NCBI RefSeq assembly: GCF_000426245.1
Contig: NZ_AUEZ01000005.1
Coordinates: 140,309 to 204,308, forward strand
Direction of reading: 5' to 3'
DNA: 64,000 bases
Origin: Bradyrhizobium sp. Ai1a-2
Lineage (GTDB): Bacteria; Pseudomonadota; Alphaproteobacteria; Rhizobiales; Xanthobacteraceae
Shown here piece by piece: positions 35,554 through 44,916 of the stretch. Each line of letters opens with the position of its first letter. Position 1 is the stretch's first letter. The notes below the pieces were generated by a model that was not told the origin of the DNA, ran no database searches, and worked only from the letters and a program-made list of their open reading frames with translations. The translations under genes and the position numbers were made by a program.

Positions 35554-37164
35554 TTATCCCCGCGCCCTCAACTCGCGCCGCAGCACCTTGCCGGTCGCGG
35601 TCATCGGCAACGCGTCCGCGAACTCAACGAAGCGCGGGTATTCGTGGGCAGCGAGTTGCACTTTCACAAAATCCTGGATCTCGCGAGCGAGCGTGTCGCT
35701 CGGGGCATAGCCGGGGCGGAGCACGATCCAGGCCTTGATCGACTCGGTCCTGATCGGATCGGGTATGCCGACCACGGCTGACATCGCTACCGCGGGATGC
35801 TTCATCAGCGTGTGCTCGATCTCGGAGGGGCCGACGCGATAGCCGGCGGTGGTGATGACGTCGTCCTCGCGGCTGACGTACCAGAAATAGCCGTCTTCAT
35901 CCTGCACGCCGAGATCGCCCGTCAGGAGGAAATCACCGGCATATTTCTTCGCCGTCGCTTCCGGATTGCGCCAATATTCGATCATGGTGCACGGGCACGG
36001 CTGCCGCACGCCGATGATGCCGCGCGTGCCCCGCGGCAGTTCCTCGCCTCTGTCGTTGACGATGCGCACGTCGAAGCCGGGTGTCGCCCGGCCCATCGAA
36101 CCCGGGCGGATCTGAAACAGGTTCGAATTGCTGCCGATCACGAGGTTGCATTCGGTCTGGCCGAACACCTCATGGGCGTCGACGCCGAAGGTGTCACGCA
36201 CCCAGCCCAGCAATTCACCGCCGAGCGACTCGCCGCCGGTGAAGATGCTGCGCAGCTTCACGCCAGGGTTCTTGACGCCCGCCTGCCGCATCAGTTTCAA
36301 CGCGGTCGGCGGCAGGAACACGTTGCGGATTCCAAGGTCGGCCATCATCTGCATCGCCGCCTGCGGCTCGAACTTGCGCGCGCGATGGCCGACCATCGGA
36401 ATGCCGTGGTACCAGAACGCGAACAGGCCGTTGATCAGGCCGCCGATCCAGGCCCAATCCGCCGGCGTCCACATGAGGTCGCCCGGCCGCGGCAGGAAAT
36501 TGTGGCACATCTCGACATTGGGCAGGTGGCCGAGCACGACGCGGTGCGCGTGCAGCGCGCCCTTTGGATTTCCTGTGGTGCCAGACGTATAGATGATGAG
36601 CGCGGGATCATCGGCCGAAGTGTCGACGCTCGTGAACTCCGGCGAGGCCGCTTGCAGCGAGGGCCGGAACGGCCTGGTGCCTGCCGGCGCTTCGTCGCCG
36701 ACCACATAGACGTTCTTCAATTCCGGCAGGCGGTCGCGGATCTTCGCGAGCTTCTCCCATCCGGCAGCGTCGGTCACGATCGCCTTCGCTTCGGAGTTCG
36801 ACAGGCGAAACTCCAGCGCATCCTCGCCGAACAGCGCGAACAGCGGGATCGAAATCATCCCGGAGCGGAAGGCGGCAAGGTGCGCGATCGGCAATTCCAG
36901 CGATTGCGACAGGAACACTGCGACGCGGTCCCCGCGCTTAAGGCCGTCCGCCTTCAGCACATTGGCGAAGCGGCGCGACATCTCCGCGACCTCGTCAAAG
37001 GTCGTGCGTCTCTCGGTGCCGTCTTCGTCGACATAGACAAGCGCGAGCCGCTTGGTGCCGTCGGCGTGGCGGTCGCAGCAGGCGGTCGCCATGTTGAAGC
37101 GCGCCGGAACGTCCCAGCGGAAGTTGCGGTAGAGCTCGTCGTAGGTTGCGGCTTCCTTGAGCAT
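35554..37164 (-). CDS. AMP-binding acyl-CoA synthetase
   Basis: A 536-residue ANL-superfamily ligase that adenylates a carboxylic acid and transfers it to CoA. It has the phosphate-binding loop IIYTSGTTGNPKGALHAH, the motif VFGQTECNLVIGSN, TGDLGVQDEDGYFWYVSREDD and the C-terminal catalytic Lys in TATGKVLRREL. The N-terminus (YDELYRNFRWDVPARFN) resembles medium-chain or aromatic acyl-CoA synthetases (ACSM-like). ATG 37164 has CGAGGATC upstream; 33 extra residues from 37263 lack support. Cytoplasmic; substrate unknown. It stands alone. Confidence 0.95.
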   Translation of the reverse strand: MLKEAATYDELYRNFRWDVPARFNMATACCDRHADGTKRLALVYVDEDGTERRTTFDEVAEMSRRFANVLKADGLKRGDRVAVFLSQSLELPIAHLAAFRSGMISIPLFALFGEDALEFRLSNSEAKAIVTDAAGWEKLAKIRDRLPELKNVYVVGDEAPAGTRPFRPSLQAASPEFTSVDTSADDPALIIYTSGTTGNPKGALHAHRVVLGHLPNVEMCHNFLPRPGDLMWTPADWAWIGGLINGLFAFWYHGIPMVGHRARKFEPQAAMQMMADLGIRNVFLPPTALKLMRQAGVKNPGVKLRSIFTGGESLGGELLGWVRDTFGVDAHEVFGQTECNLVIGSNSNLFQIRPGSMGRATPGFDVRIVNDRGEELPRGTRGIIGVRQPCPCTMIEYWRNPEATAKKYAGDFLLTGDLGVQDEDGYFWYVSREDDVITTAGYRVGPSEIEHTLMKHPAVAMSAVVGIPDPIRTESIKAWIVLRPGYAPSDTLAREIQDFVKVQLAAHEYPRFVEFADALPMTATGKVLRRELRARG

Positions 37165-37713
37165 GATCCTCGGGCGTTCCTGACGTTTCCTCACGAACCG
37201 GCTCGCGATGACCGGTTGCTCTGTTGTTGCCGTCAGTTTTAAAGCCCCGCGCGCCCCGTACAAGCCTTCGCGCCGCTGCGCCTCGGGCCTTATGCGCTGC
37301 CGCTGCGCGCACGGCTGATCGACGAGGGCAGAAATTGATACGGCGCAAGCCGCGTCAACACGTCGCGATGCGTGAAATCCTTCCCGGCCGTCATTCCGTC
37401 CCTGACTTCGCCGCGCCGCGGAATGATGCGCGGACGAGACATCGGCCGATCACCCCGGATTCTTCCTTTCCGGCAAGCCCGGGCCGACAGGAACTCAGGC
37501 AACCAATTGATTCAACTTAACTTATTCCGATTTCCTTACTGCCATGCGCGGATTCAGCATGAGGTCTGTCGGCGCCGTTCAGGGGTCGCAATTTTGTCAA
37601 ATAAGCCTATATTAGGGAGCGAAATGACATGTGCGGCGCGCCGCCGGTTGTGGCCCGCCGTCCCCAACCCCCAATCGCGCTATATCGCCGAGAAGAGTAA
37701 GAGGTCGTCGACC
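37165..37713. other. 549-base intergenic region between divergent genes
   Basis: The region should hold promoters for the synthetase (minus) and the 96-residue gene (plus). An AT-rich stretch around 37500-37625 includes TATATT, but I see no well-placed -35 box. No gene is recognised; a long frame from 37372 is judged an upstream extension of the 96-residue gene. Confidence 0.45.
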
Positions 37714-38004
37714 ATGCGTCCTATGCGTCCGTTCAACTTTAACACCTCCGCCGAACTGTTTCCCGCCGCCATTCGCAAGAAGAAGCGGGCCGGTTTCGCT
37801 TATCGGCGCTTTGGCACCGCGGCGGAAGCCGTGCGGTATGCCATGGAAGAGTTGCCGGCGGATTCCCTGAACGGCGCCTACCTGCAGGTCGAGGAGGCCC
37901 GTTTCGACCAGAACGGCATCCGCTCGCTCTATGAGAGCGAGGCGTTCCCGCTGCCGCGTCGCCCGCGCCCGGTACAGGCTAATACCGACGCCGACGCCGC
38001 CTAG
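37714..38004 (+). CDS. conserved small protein of unknown function (96 residues)
   Basis: The protein begins MRPMRPFNFNTSAELFPAAI and contains RFGTAAEAVRYAMEELPADS and GAYLQVEEARFDQNGIRSLY, a compact alpha/beta pattern that looks genuine. ATG 37714 has AAGAGG nine bases upstream; an earlier in-frame start at 37372 adds unrelated residues. No named family comes to mind. A terminator follows immediately, so it is a monocistronic gene. Confidence 0.75.
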   Translation: MRPMRPFNFNTSAELFPAAIRKKKRAGFAYRRFGTAAEAVRYAMEELPADSLNGAYLQVEEARFDQNGIRSLYESEAFPLPRRPRPVQANTDADAA

Positions 38005-38027
38005 AACAATCCGTCCCTACCAAGCGA

Positions 38028-38063
38028 AAGGCCCTTCGGATGATTCCGGGGGCCTTCTCTTTT
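38028..38063 (+). terminator. Rho-independent terminator after the 96-residue gene
   Basis: AAGGCCC and GGGCCTT form the stem base, with CGG/CCG inside, followed by CTCTTTT. It starts 24 bases after the stop codon. Confidence 0.75.
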
Positions 38064-38064
38064 G

Positions 38065-38138
38065 GAGCATGATCCGGGAAAGTGGGAACCGGTTTTCCCT
38101 TGCGACAAGCGCGAAGCGTTTGCGCGGAGATCATGCTC
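38065..38138 (+). repeat. 74-base dispersed palindrome, type GAGCATGATCC, copy 1
   Basis: It begins GAGCATGATCCGGGAAAGTG and ends GAGATCATGCTC, so the ends are inverted repeats; it contains GGAACCGGTTTTCC and CGCGAAGCG. Two more 74-base copies lie at 39620 (opposite strand) and 43420. Confidence 0.9.
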
Positions 38139-38152
38139 AAACAAGGCAGCGC

Positions 38153-38680
38153 TCATAGCGGCGGCTGCTTGTCCAGCCAGCGCTTGAGCATGCGCACGTT
38201 CCGGACATTGGCGCGGAACATGACGTCGAACGCGTCGCCCGCGAGCGGGACCATGCCGACCGCGCCATCGAGCGCAACGTTGGCAAGCATCCGCGCGGTG
38301 ATGTGCCAGGGCGCGCCCAGCGCACGCGCTTCCCGCACCAGCCACAGCGAGATCGCCGTGGTGATGATGTCGCCGACCACGGGGATCAGGCCGATCAGAC
38401 CGTCGATGCCGTAGCGGATCTTGGTGCCGGGCACGATGAAGGCGACGTCGAGCAGTTTGGCGATCACCTCGAGCCGTGCCAACCGCTGCTCGCGGCTGAG
38501 CTTGCCGAACGGCTTGGCGCTGTCGAAATCGAACCGGAACGCCTCGAACTGCGGGTGCAGCGCGGCCTCCGGAATCTCGCGTCCGTCCTGATCGATGATT
38601 TTCCCCTGCGGCCTGGCGTCGCGGAACGGGCCTTGCGAGCGGGCGCGGTTGGGCGTGATGATGTCGTCGGGCATGCGCAT
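38153..38680 (-). CDS. DUF4112 membrane-associated protein
   Basis: A protein of about 175 residues. The second half carries the DUF4112 pattern: FIVPGTKIRYGIDGLIGLIP and GDIITTAISLWLVREARALG, then ANVALDGAVGMVPLAGDAFD. These are two hydrophobic hairpins with a VGD/AGD turn, likely in or on the membrane. The start is uncertain: ATG 38680 or 38674 both fit, neither with a strong ribosome binding site, and an extension to 38719 is possible. Role unknown. Confidence 0.87.
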   Translation of the reverse strand: MRMPDDIITPNRARSQGPFRDARPQGKIIDQDGREIPEAALHPQFEAFRFDFDSAKPFGKLSREQRLARLEVIAKLLDVAFIVPGTKIRYGIDGLIGLIPVVGDIITTAISLWLVREARALGAPWHITARMLANVALDGAVGMVPLAGDAFDVMFRANVRNVRMLKRWLDKQPPL

Positions 38681-38854
38681 TGAGATGGTAACGCAGGCGC
38701 GCGGTACAAGTTGCGTCACATTACCGCTCTGTCACCTCGCGACCGTCCGCCTCGCAGATTGGGCAAGAGAAGCATTGCCGCGATTTAACTGGTGGATCTC
38801 GTCGGCTCGCGCCAACACCGGGCACTTCAATCCCGCGAGGCTTCCATCAAAGCA

Positions 38855-39070
38855 ATGCCGAACATTGAGATCACTGAGGAGTGCCGCGCCCTGATTGAGA
38901 GCGCGATCGAGCCCCCCACCGGACGGCGCTTGCCAAACGGCAACTGGCTCATACCGATCAACGAAATAACCCTGGAGCGGCTGCAGCAAATGCGGCTGCG
39001 AGGTGAAACGATCTCAGACTGCATCATCCGCGTCATGATCGTCACCCTGCATAAGCACGGCCTGCAATAA
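38855..39070 (+). CDS. 71-residue conserved small protein
   Basis: It begins MPNIEITEECRALIESAIEP and contains GNWLIPINEITLERLQQM and ISDCIIRVM. The charged and hydrophobic periodicity looks like a folded alpha/beta domain. ATG 38855 is preceded by AAAGCA only, a weak site. No family recognised. Confidence 0.6.
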   Translation: MPNIEITEECRALIESAIEPPTGRRLPNGNWLIPINEITLERLQQMRLRGETISDCIIRVMIVTLHKHGLQ

Positions 39071-39129
39071 AGCATGTGCGCCGGCCAGGACGACAGAGCT
39101 GTAGGTGGGCAAAGGCGCACCCGACGTTT

Positions 39130-39549
39130 CTAGGTCGTCGCCGGCTCCGGCTCTTCCGCGTATTTGTGCGCCAGCCAGGACGACAGTGTCGTCGGCACGA
39201 AGCCGACGAGTCCATAGAGGATGAACTGCACCACGCCGGAGTCCGGACCGCGCGAGCCGTAGAGCAGTTCGGACGCGATGAATGCGATGACGCCGATGAT
39301 CAGCGTCCGCGTGAACGGATTGATCTTCCGCACATGCATCAGGATATCGTCGATCGCCGCCAGCATCAGCGACGGCACGATGCCGAACAGATAGGCGTAT
39401 TGCAGCGTCTTGGCGAAGGCCAGGAAGAATTTTCCGACCTCGTGCGCGCCTGTCTCGTTCCAATAGCCGGACTGATAACTGGTCGCGAACAGCAGAATGA
39501 AACCACCGATGAGCGGGCCGATAGCGGCGAAGATCAAATAGCGTTTCAT
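39130..39549 (-). CDS. small four-helix membrane protein (possibly DUF5413)
   Basis: A 139-residue protein with hydrophobic segments at about 4-22, 48-68, 80-98 and 108-125. The N-terminus MKRYLIFAAIGPLIGGFILL is typical of an inner-membrane protein. I think it belongs to the DUF5413 group but am not certain. ATG 39549 is favoured over 39561 because the first helix follows directly. Role unknown. Confidence 0.78.
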   Translation of the reverse strand: MKRYLIFAAIGPLIGGFILLFATSYQSGYWNETGAHEVGKFFLAFAKTLQYAYLFGIVPSLMLAAIDDILMHVRKINPFTRTLIIGVIAFIASELLYGSRGPDSGVVQFILYGLVGFVPTTLSSWLAHKYAEEPEPATT

Positions 39550-39619
39550 AGCGCCTGTCACTGCATGGGATCATGAGCCGATCAGATGAATCCGGATCAT
39601 GATCTCATTTTTCCTGTTT

Positions 39620-39693
39620 GACCATGATCTCCGCGCAAACGCTTCGCGTTTGTCGCAAGGCAAAACCGGGATCCACTTTTCCGGATCACGCTC
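39620..39693 (-). repeat. 74-base dispersed palindrome, type GAGCATGATCC, copy 2
   Basis: The minus strand reads GAGCGTGATCCGGAAAAGTG ... GGAGATCATGGTC. It is the same length and layout as the copies at 38065 and 43420, with a few changes in the arms. It lies between two minus-strand genes. Confidence 0.88.
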
Positions 39694-39752
39694 AGCGATG
39701 CCGCTGCTGTCTTACGACGGCGGCAATTGCCGACGAGAGGAAAGAACTCCCC

Positions 39753-41330
39753 TCACTCCCCCCACGCCGCGAAGGCTTCGTTGAAGGCGCGCTCGCCTGG
39801 GGCGCCCTTTTCGATCGCGATGATGGCGCGGCGCTGGTTGGTGTAGACGAGCGGCAGGTCGAACCAGGAGCGCTCCTTCAGGAGCTGCAGGTTGCGCGAG
39901 CGGTCGGCATCGACGTTGGAGAGGCCGACCAGGAAGAAGCCGTCGGTGACCTTCACCGCGAGCCCCGCAAGCGGAGTGCCGCGGGCCTGCTCGTTGGACT
40001 TCATCAGGATGCCCGGCACATTGCCGACACCGCCGTTCGGGAAATCCTGCGGCAGGATGAAGGTCAGCTCGGCGGTGTGGCTCGCCGGCAAGGACGAGTC
40101 GGTGTTGCGGCGGAACGACATCGTCATCTTGAACTTGCGGTCGGGAATCTCGATGTCGGCGCGCACGGCGATGTCGGGCGCCGCGTTGCCGGAACCCTTG
40201 ATCGGTTCGGTGCGCCAGATCACCGAGCCCACATATTGCTTGCCCTTGGGATCGCTGGGATCCTCGTCATAGAGCACGACACGCTGCGCCACCGGCGCGA
40301 CCGGCTCGGTGGACGACGGCTGGCCGACGCGGTCCGGGATCTTCGGCTTGGTCGCCGGCGCCGCAGCATCCTTTGGCGCCTCTACCGAGGGTGACGACTT
40401 GAGCAGGCCACTCACGACCGTGACGCCCTGCTTGCCCCAGAGGATGCCGGCACCGATCAGGATCAGGACGATACCGACCGCGATCGCGGTCTTGAACGGG
40501 AATGCCGAGCCGAGCCGCGCGCTCTTCTTGACGTCGCGATCGCCGCCATTGCCGATCCGCGCCCGCGGCTGAGACCCCTGCGCCTCGTAGCGCTCGGCCT
40601 CCTCGCTCGACTCGTCATAGGGAGCGTCCGGATCGGCGCCGCGGTTCTCCATGTTCGGCTCGAGCCGGTCGAATTCCGGCGAGGGCGACGGCACGTTGGC
40701 GTAGGTCTTGCGCGCGTTGCGGTTCGCCTGCGCGGCGGCGCGGCCGAGATCGTCGGCGTCGGCGGCGAGATCGCGGAAGCCGCGCAGGGCCGGCGGTGGC
40801 GGTGCCGGCGGCTGCGCGCCATTATCCGCGCCACCATTGTTGTCCGGCCCGCGGCGCGCGGCGGGAGGCCGCTGCTGATCGGGCGGCGGTGGCGCCGAGG
40901 GACGCGGGGTAACCGGCGGCGCCTCGCCACGAAGGTTGCGCGCCGGGCGGTCCTCGCCACCGGGAGGACGCGCCGGCGGCGCCGGAGTGCGCGGACGCGG
41001 CGGGGTGGCTGGGGCCGGAGCGCCTTCCGGCGGGCGGGCGGTGGCGTTGGCAGTGGCGCGGCGGAAGGCGTCGCCACTGCGGGAACCGCCGCTGGGACGG
41101 CTGGCATCGCGGGCGCGCTGGGCGGCCTCCGATTCGACCTTGCGAACGGCCTCTTCGAGCGCCAGCCGCTCACGGGTGATCTCGGACTCGGAAAGCGGCG
41201 GCTGGACGCTGCGGAGCTGCTGAATCAGTGCGGCCCGCGCGCGCTCGTAAAGCGCGCGGCGGCTCTCACCGGGAGCATTGGGATCCAATCCGGCGATGGC
41301 GCGGGCAATCAGCGGGTAGTAATCAGCCAT
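39753..41330 (-). CDS. proline-rich single-span membrane protein downstream of purA
   Basis: A 525-residue protein. Residues 1-75 are helical (YYPLIARAIAGLDPNAPGES; a possible coiled coil near ITRERLALEEAVRKVE). Residues 75-200 are a Pro/Ala/Arg-rich disordered stretch. One transmembrane helix lies near 278-299 (TAIAVGIVLILIGAGILW). The C-terminal domain of about 200 residues is predicted periplasmic, with conserved-looking text (VVLYDEDPSDPKGKQYVGSV, FNEAFAAWGE). It starts 36 bases after the purA stop and is probably co-transcribed. I do not recognise a named family. Confidence 0.8.
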   Translation of the reverse strand: MADYYPLIARAIAGLDPNAPGESRRALYERARAALIQQLRSVQPPLSESEITRERLALEEAVRKVESEAAQRARDASRPSGGSRSGDAFRRATANATARPPEGAPAPATPPRPRTPAPPARPPGGEDRPARNLRGEAPPVTPRPSAPPPPDQQRPPAARRGPDNNGGADNGAQPPAPPPPALRGFRDLAADADDLGRAAAQANRNARKTYANVPSPSPEFDRLEPNMENRGADPDAPYDESSEEAERYEAQGSQPRARIGNGGDRDVKKSARLGSAFPFKTAIAVGIVLILIGAGILWGKQGVTVVSGLLKSSPSVEAPKDAAAPATKPKIPDRVGQPSSTEPVAPVAQRVVLYDEDPSDPKGKQYVGSVIWRTEPIKGSGNAAPDIAVRADIEIPDRKFKMTMSFRRNTDSSLPASHTAELTFILPQDFPNGGVGNVPGILMKSNEQARGTPLAGLAVKVTDGFFLVGLSNVDADRSRNLQLLKERSWFDLPLVYTNQRRAIIAIEKGAPGERAFNEAFAAWGE

Positions 41331-41366
41331 TTCCAGTCAAATTGCTGGGATATAGGTAATATCCCG

Positions 41367-42659
41367 TTAAGCCTCGAACGGATTTTGTACCAGAATAGTA
41401 TCTTCGCGTTCCGGGCTGGTGGAAAGAAGCGCGATCGGACAGCCTACCAATTCTTCCACCCGGCGGACATACTTGATGGCCTGCGCCGGCAGGTCGGCCC
41501 AGGAGCGGGCGTTCGCCGTCGGCTGCTTCCACCCTTCGATAGTCTCATAGATCGGCACCACGCGGGCCTGTGCACCCTCGCCCGCCGGCAGGTGATCGAT
41601 TTCCTTGCCGTCAAGCTTGTAGCCGGTGCAGACCTTTATGGTATCGAATCCATCCAGAATATCGAGCTTTGTCAGCGCCAGTCCCGCGATGCCACAGGTG
41701 CGCACCGTCTGCCGCACCAGCACCGCGTCGAACCAGCCGGTGCGGCGCTTGCGGCCGGTGTTGACGCCGAATTCCTTGCCGCGGCGGCCGATTTCCTCGC
41801 CGATCTCGTCCGTCAGCTCGGTCGGAAACGGGCCCTGCCCGACGCGTGTGGTGTAGGCCTTGCAGATCCCCAGGACGTAGCCGACCGCACCGGGGCCCAG
41901 CCCTGCGCCGGTCGCCGCCTGCGCCGCCACCGTGTTGGACGAGGTAACGTAGGGATAGGTGCCGTGGTCGACGTCCAGGAGCGCTCCTTGCGCGCCCTCG
42001 AACAGGATGCGCTTGCCCTCGCGGCGCTTGAGATCGAGCAGCCGCCAGACGGTTTCCGCATAGGGCAGGATCTTCGGCGCCAGCGCCGTCAGCTCCTTCA
42101 GGATGCCCTTGCCGTCGACCTCCTCGAGATTGAGGCCGCGGCGCAGCGCATTGTGGTGCGCCAGCAGGCGGTCGATCTTGTGCGGCAAGGTGTCGAGATC
42201 GGCGAGGTCCATCAGACGGATGGCGCGGCGGCCGACCTTGTCCTCATAGGCCGGGCCGATGCCGCGGCGGGTGGTGCCGATCGCGGTCACCGCATTGGAT
42301 GATTCGCGAAGCGCATCGAGATCGCGATGCAGGGGCAGGATCAGCGTGACGTTCTCGGCGATCCGCAGATTGTCCGGGCTGACCGCGACGCCCTGCCCTC
42401 TCAGCCGCTCGACCTCGTCCAGGAAAGCCTGCGGATCGAACACGACGCCATTGCCGATCACGGCCAGTTTGGACGGCCGCAGCACGCCCGAAGGCAACAG
42501 CGCGAGCTTGTAGGTTGCGCCGTTGATCACAAGCGTATGGCCGGCATTGTGGCCGCCCTGGAAGCGCACGACGATGTCGGCCTGCTCCGACAACCAGTCG
42601 ACGATCTTGCCCTTCCCTTCGTCGCCCCATTGGGCGCCGACCACGACAACATTGGCCAT
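41367..42659 (-). CDS. purA: adenylosuccinate synthetase
   Basis: A 430-residue full-length enzyme that makes adenylosuccinate from IMP, aspartate and GTP, the first committed step to AMP. It has GDEGKGK (residues 12-18) for [14 protein letters not shown], the [14 protein letters not shown] loop and the C-terminal TKLDILDG base-binding block. [18 protein letters not shown] is the standard family motif. Cytoplasmic. A short GATCATGATC palindrome lies upstream at 42693. Confidence 0.98.
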   Translation of the reverse strand: MANVVVVGAQWGDEGKGKIVDWLSEQADIVVRFQGGHNAGHTLVINGATYKLALLPSGVLRPSKLAVIGNGVVFDPQAFLDEVERLRGQGVAVSPDNLRIAENVTLILPLHRDLDALRESSNAVTAIGTTRRGIGPAYEDKVGRRAIRLMDLADLDTLPHKIDRLLAHHNALRRGLNLEEVDGKGILKELTALAPKILPYAETVWRLLDLKRREGKRILFEGAQGALLDVDHGTYPYVTSSNTVAAQAATGAGLGPGAVGYVLGICKAYTTRVGQGPFPTELTDEIGEEIGRRGKEFGVNTGRKRRTGWFDAVLVRQTVRTCGIAGLALTKLDILDGFDTIKVCTGYKLDGKEIDHLPAGEGAQARVVPIYETIEGWKQPTANARSWADLPAQAIKYVRRVEELVGCPIALLSTSPEREDTILVQNPFEA

Positions 42660-42692
42660 TTCGCAAGCGTTCCCTGCAACACTTCAAGGTTC

Positions 42693-42738
42693 GATCATGA
42701 TCACAGCGGAAAAGCGGTGCCGCACTTTCCGGATCATG
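42693..42738. repeat. short palindrome related to the GAGCATGATCC repeat
   Basis: GATCATGATC at the left and GGATCATG at the right bracket AAAAGCGGTGCCGCACTTTCC. It resembles a shortened form of the 74-base element and sits 34 bases upstream of purA. Confidence 0.55.
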
Positions 42739-42946
42739 GTTTAAGCCGCCCGGCCGATATCACGGCGATGGCCGCTCGCACACAGGTCGCTAACCCGATA
42801 AAGGAAGCGCTACGCTTAAGCAAGCAAGAAGGGTAGTTTTTGCTTCGTTTCGATGATCTCCAAGCCTTTGATATCCCCGGAAAATTTGTGGCCGCGGAAA
42901 GGCAGGGGCTGATCATGGACAAGGTTTAAGGGGAACAGGCAGCCAG

Positions 42947-43420
42947 ATGTCCAAGACCACGCGCGCCACCGAGACACTGGCAAAGCTCGGCGTAAAGTTC
43001 ACCCTGCACGCTTATGACTATGATCCTGACGCCGAGAGCATCGGCCTGCAGGCCGCCGAGGCGCTGGGGGTGGCGCCAAAACGGATGCTGAAGACGCTGA
43101 TGGCGGAGGTCGACGGCAAGGCGGTCTGCGCCGTGGTGCCATCTGACTGCGAGGTCAGCATGAAGAAGCTGGCCGCCGCCTTCGGCGGCAAGACCGCAAA
43201 GATGATGCGGCCAGCCGATGCCGAGCGGCTAACCGGCTACCATGTCGGCGGCATCAGTCCGTTCGGGCAGAAGAAGCGCGTGCCTGTCGCGATCGAGCAG
43301 GCGGCGCTCAACGAGGCGAGCGTGTTCGTCAATGGCGGCCAGCGCGGCCTGCAGATCGAGCTCGCGCCCGACGATGCGGTGAAGGCCGTCGGCGCGATCA
43401 TGCGACCGCTGACGGCGTAG
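42947..43420 (+). CDS. ybaK: Cys-tRNA(Pro)/Cys-tRNA(Cys) deacylase
   Basis: A 157-residue member of the YbaK/EbsC editing family, which removes cysteine mischarged on tRNA-Pro. It has LMAEVDGKAVCAVVPSDCEV (catalytic Lys region), GYHVGGISPFGQKKRVPV and VNGGQRGLQIELAPDD, all characteristic. The length is normal. Its stop codon overlaps the start of the repeat at 43420. Confidence 0.96.
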   Translation: MSKTTRATETLAKLGVKFTLHAYDYDPDAESIGLQAAEALGVAPKRMLKTLMAEVDGKAVCAVVPSDCEVSMKKLAAAFGGKTAKMMRPADAERLTGYHVGGISPFGQKKRVPVAIEQAALNEASVFVNGGQRGLQIELAPDDAVKAVGAIMRPLTA

Positions 43421-43493
43421 AGCATGATCCGGAAAAGTGGAAACCGGTTTTCCCTCGCGACAAACGCGAAGCGTTTGCGCGGAGGTCATGCTC
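43420..43493 (+). repeat. 74-base dispersed palindrome, type GAGCATGATCC, copy 3
   Basis: It begins GAGCATGATCCGGAAAAGTG and ends GGTCATGCTC, nearly identical to copy 1. It sits exactly between the convergent ybaK and MFS genes and may serve as a terminator for both. Confidence 0.9.
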
Positions 43494-43510
43494 AAACAAA
43501 GAGGTGAGGC

Positions 43511-44692
43511 TCAGACCGTCGCGGGCTTGAGCGCCAGCACTTCGCCACGCTTCGAAAGCAGCGAGAACGCCAGCGACAGCGGCGCCATCGCGGCCAGCAG
43601 CACGGCGCCCGCGATCAGCGCGGCCGACGGATTGCCCCAGGCATCCTGCAGCCGGCCGGCGGCGGAAGGCCCGATCGCCATCAGGATGTAGAAGCAGGTG
43701 AAGAACAGGCCGAAGCCGAGCGAGCGGTTGCGCGGCTCGAGCACGCGCGTCGGCAGCGACAGGATCGCGCCCGACAATGGGCCGATGGCGACGCCGAAGA
43801 CGAGGCAGGCGATCGTTGGATGGATGTTTGCGACGAACAGAGCCAGCGCCAGCGCCGCCATGAGCCCGCAAGCGATGATCGCCGCGACCGGCCGCCCCGA
43901 CCGCTCGACCAGATAGCCGCCGACGGGAATGGCAATGATGGTGAACCAGATTGCGAGGCTGACCAGCGAGGCCGCGCCCGTCGGGCTCGATCCCTGCGCC
44001 ACCATCAATGGCGGCGCATAGCTGAAGAACAGCACGCAGGCGAGATTCATCGCGCCCCAGATGGCACCCGCGACCAAGACCGGGACCAGGATCCTGACCG
44101 GCAGGCTGGTGCGCACTGCCGCCGCGGCCTCTGCCTGAACAGGACTCCGCGGCAGGAATGCGAAGGCGCCGAGCACGACCAGGGCCAACATCGCGCTCGA
44201 CGCCATCACCGCCGGCCACCCCAGCGATTGTGCGAGGTACGTCTGTGCCGGCAGCGCGACCATCGCGCCGAACGGCCAGCTCATCTGCAACAGCGACATC
44301 GCCAGCACGATCTCGCGGCCGGCGAACCAGTCGGTCGTCATCTTGGTGGCGACCAGGATCACGATGGTGGCGCCGATGCCACCGATCACGCGCGCGACCA
44401 GCGCGGCGGCGAAGCCATCGCAATAGGACAGAGCGATGCCCGACACCACCATCAGCGCCAGCCCGCCGAGCCCGAGCGTCGTCTCACGCACACGCTGGCC
44501 GATCAGGCCGGCCGGAAAGGCGACGACGATACCGGGCAACAGATAAGCACCGAGCAGCATGCCGAGTTGGGCGTAGCCGAGCGCCAGATCATGCATCAGG
44601 AAGCTGGTCGTGGATCCGACCGACTGGAACTGAAACCCGGTCACCGCGCGCGCCGCGAACAGCACAGCGAGGACGATCCATCTGCGGGGCAT
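43511..44692 (-). CDS. MFS transporter (CynX/NimT-like)
   Basis: A 393-residue inner-membrane transporter with 12 predicted helices. The loop motif after helix two is GLIGQRVRE, close to the MFS motif A, and SMEL-like features are absent. Substrate unknown. ATG 44692 is preferred; a TTG at 44701 overlaps the stop of the preceding 72-residue gene. It is the last gene of the GNAT operon and would export or import the operon's metabolite. Confidence 0.93.
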   Translation of the reverse strand: MPRRWIVLAVLFAARAVTGFQFQSVGSTTSFLMHDLALGYAQLGMLLGAYLLPGIVVAFPAGLIGQRVRETTLGLGGLALMVVSGIALSYCDGFAAALVARVIGGIGATIVILVATKMTTDWFAGREIVLAMSLLQMSWPFGAMVALPAQTYLAQSLGWPAVMASSAMLALVVLGAFAFLPRSPVQAEAAAAVRTSLPVRILVPVLVAGAIWGAMNLACVLFFSYAPPLMVAQGSSPTGAASLVSLAIWFTIIAIPVGGYLVERSGRPVAAIIACGLMAALALALFVANIHPTIACLVFGVAIGPLSGAILSLPTRVLEPRNRSLGFGLFFTCFYILMAIGPSAAGRLQDAWGNPSAALIAGAVLLAAMAPLSLAFSLLSKRGEVLALKPATV

Positions 44693-44697
44693 CCCGA

Positions 44698-44916
44698 TCA
44701 ATCCTGGAGGTCGCTACCAACGAGATGGAGGCTGACCGCGTTGGAGAATTCGGACAGTTCATCCTCGGAAATCTCGTGCAACGACAGCTGAAGCTGCATG
44801 ATCGCCAGGTCGACAAGGTGGCCCGCAAAGGACAGCCCGCCGGAAACCAGAATATTACGTTGCTCGGTCAGTACCGGAATCACGTTACGCAAGCGACGGG
44901 CCCTCAATTCATCCAT
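44698..44916 (-). CDS. 72-residue protein in the GNAT operon
   Basis: It begins MDELRARRLRNVIPVLTEQR and is mostly helical and acidic near the end. Its ATG overlaps the stop of the hydrolase gene by eight bases, and its stop abuts the MFS start. Such tight coupling supports a real gene. No family recognised; it may be a small accessory subunit. Confidence 0.68.
   Translation of the reverse strand: MDELRARRLRNVIPVLTEQRNILVSGGLSFAGHLVDLAIMQLQLSLHEISEDELSEFSNAVSLHLVGSDLQD

Noticed and set aside
35797..37242. 481-codon plus-strand frame
   Set aside because: Antisense to the acyl-CoA synthetase gene.
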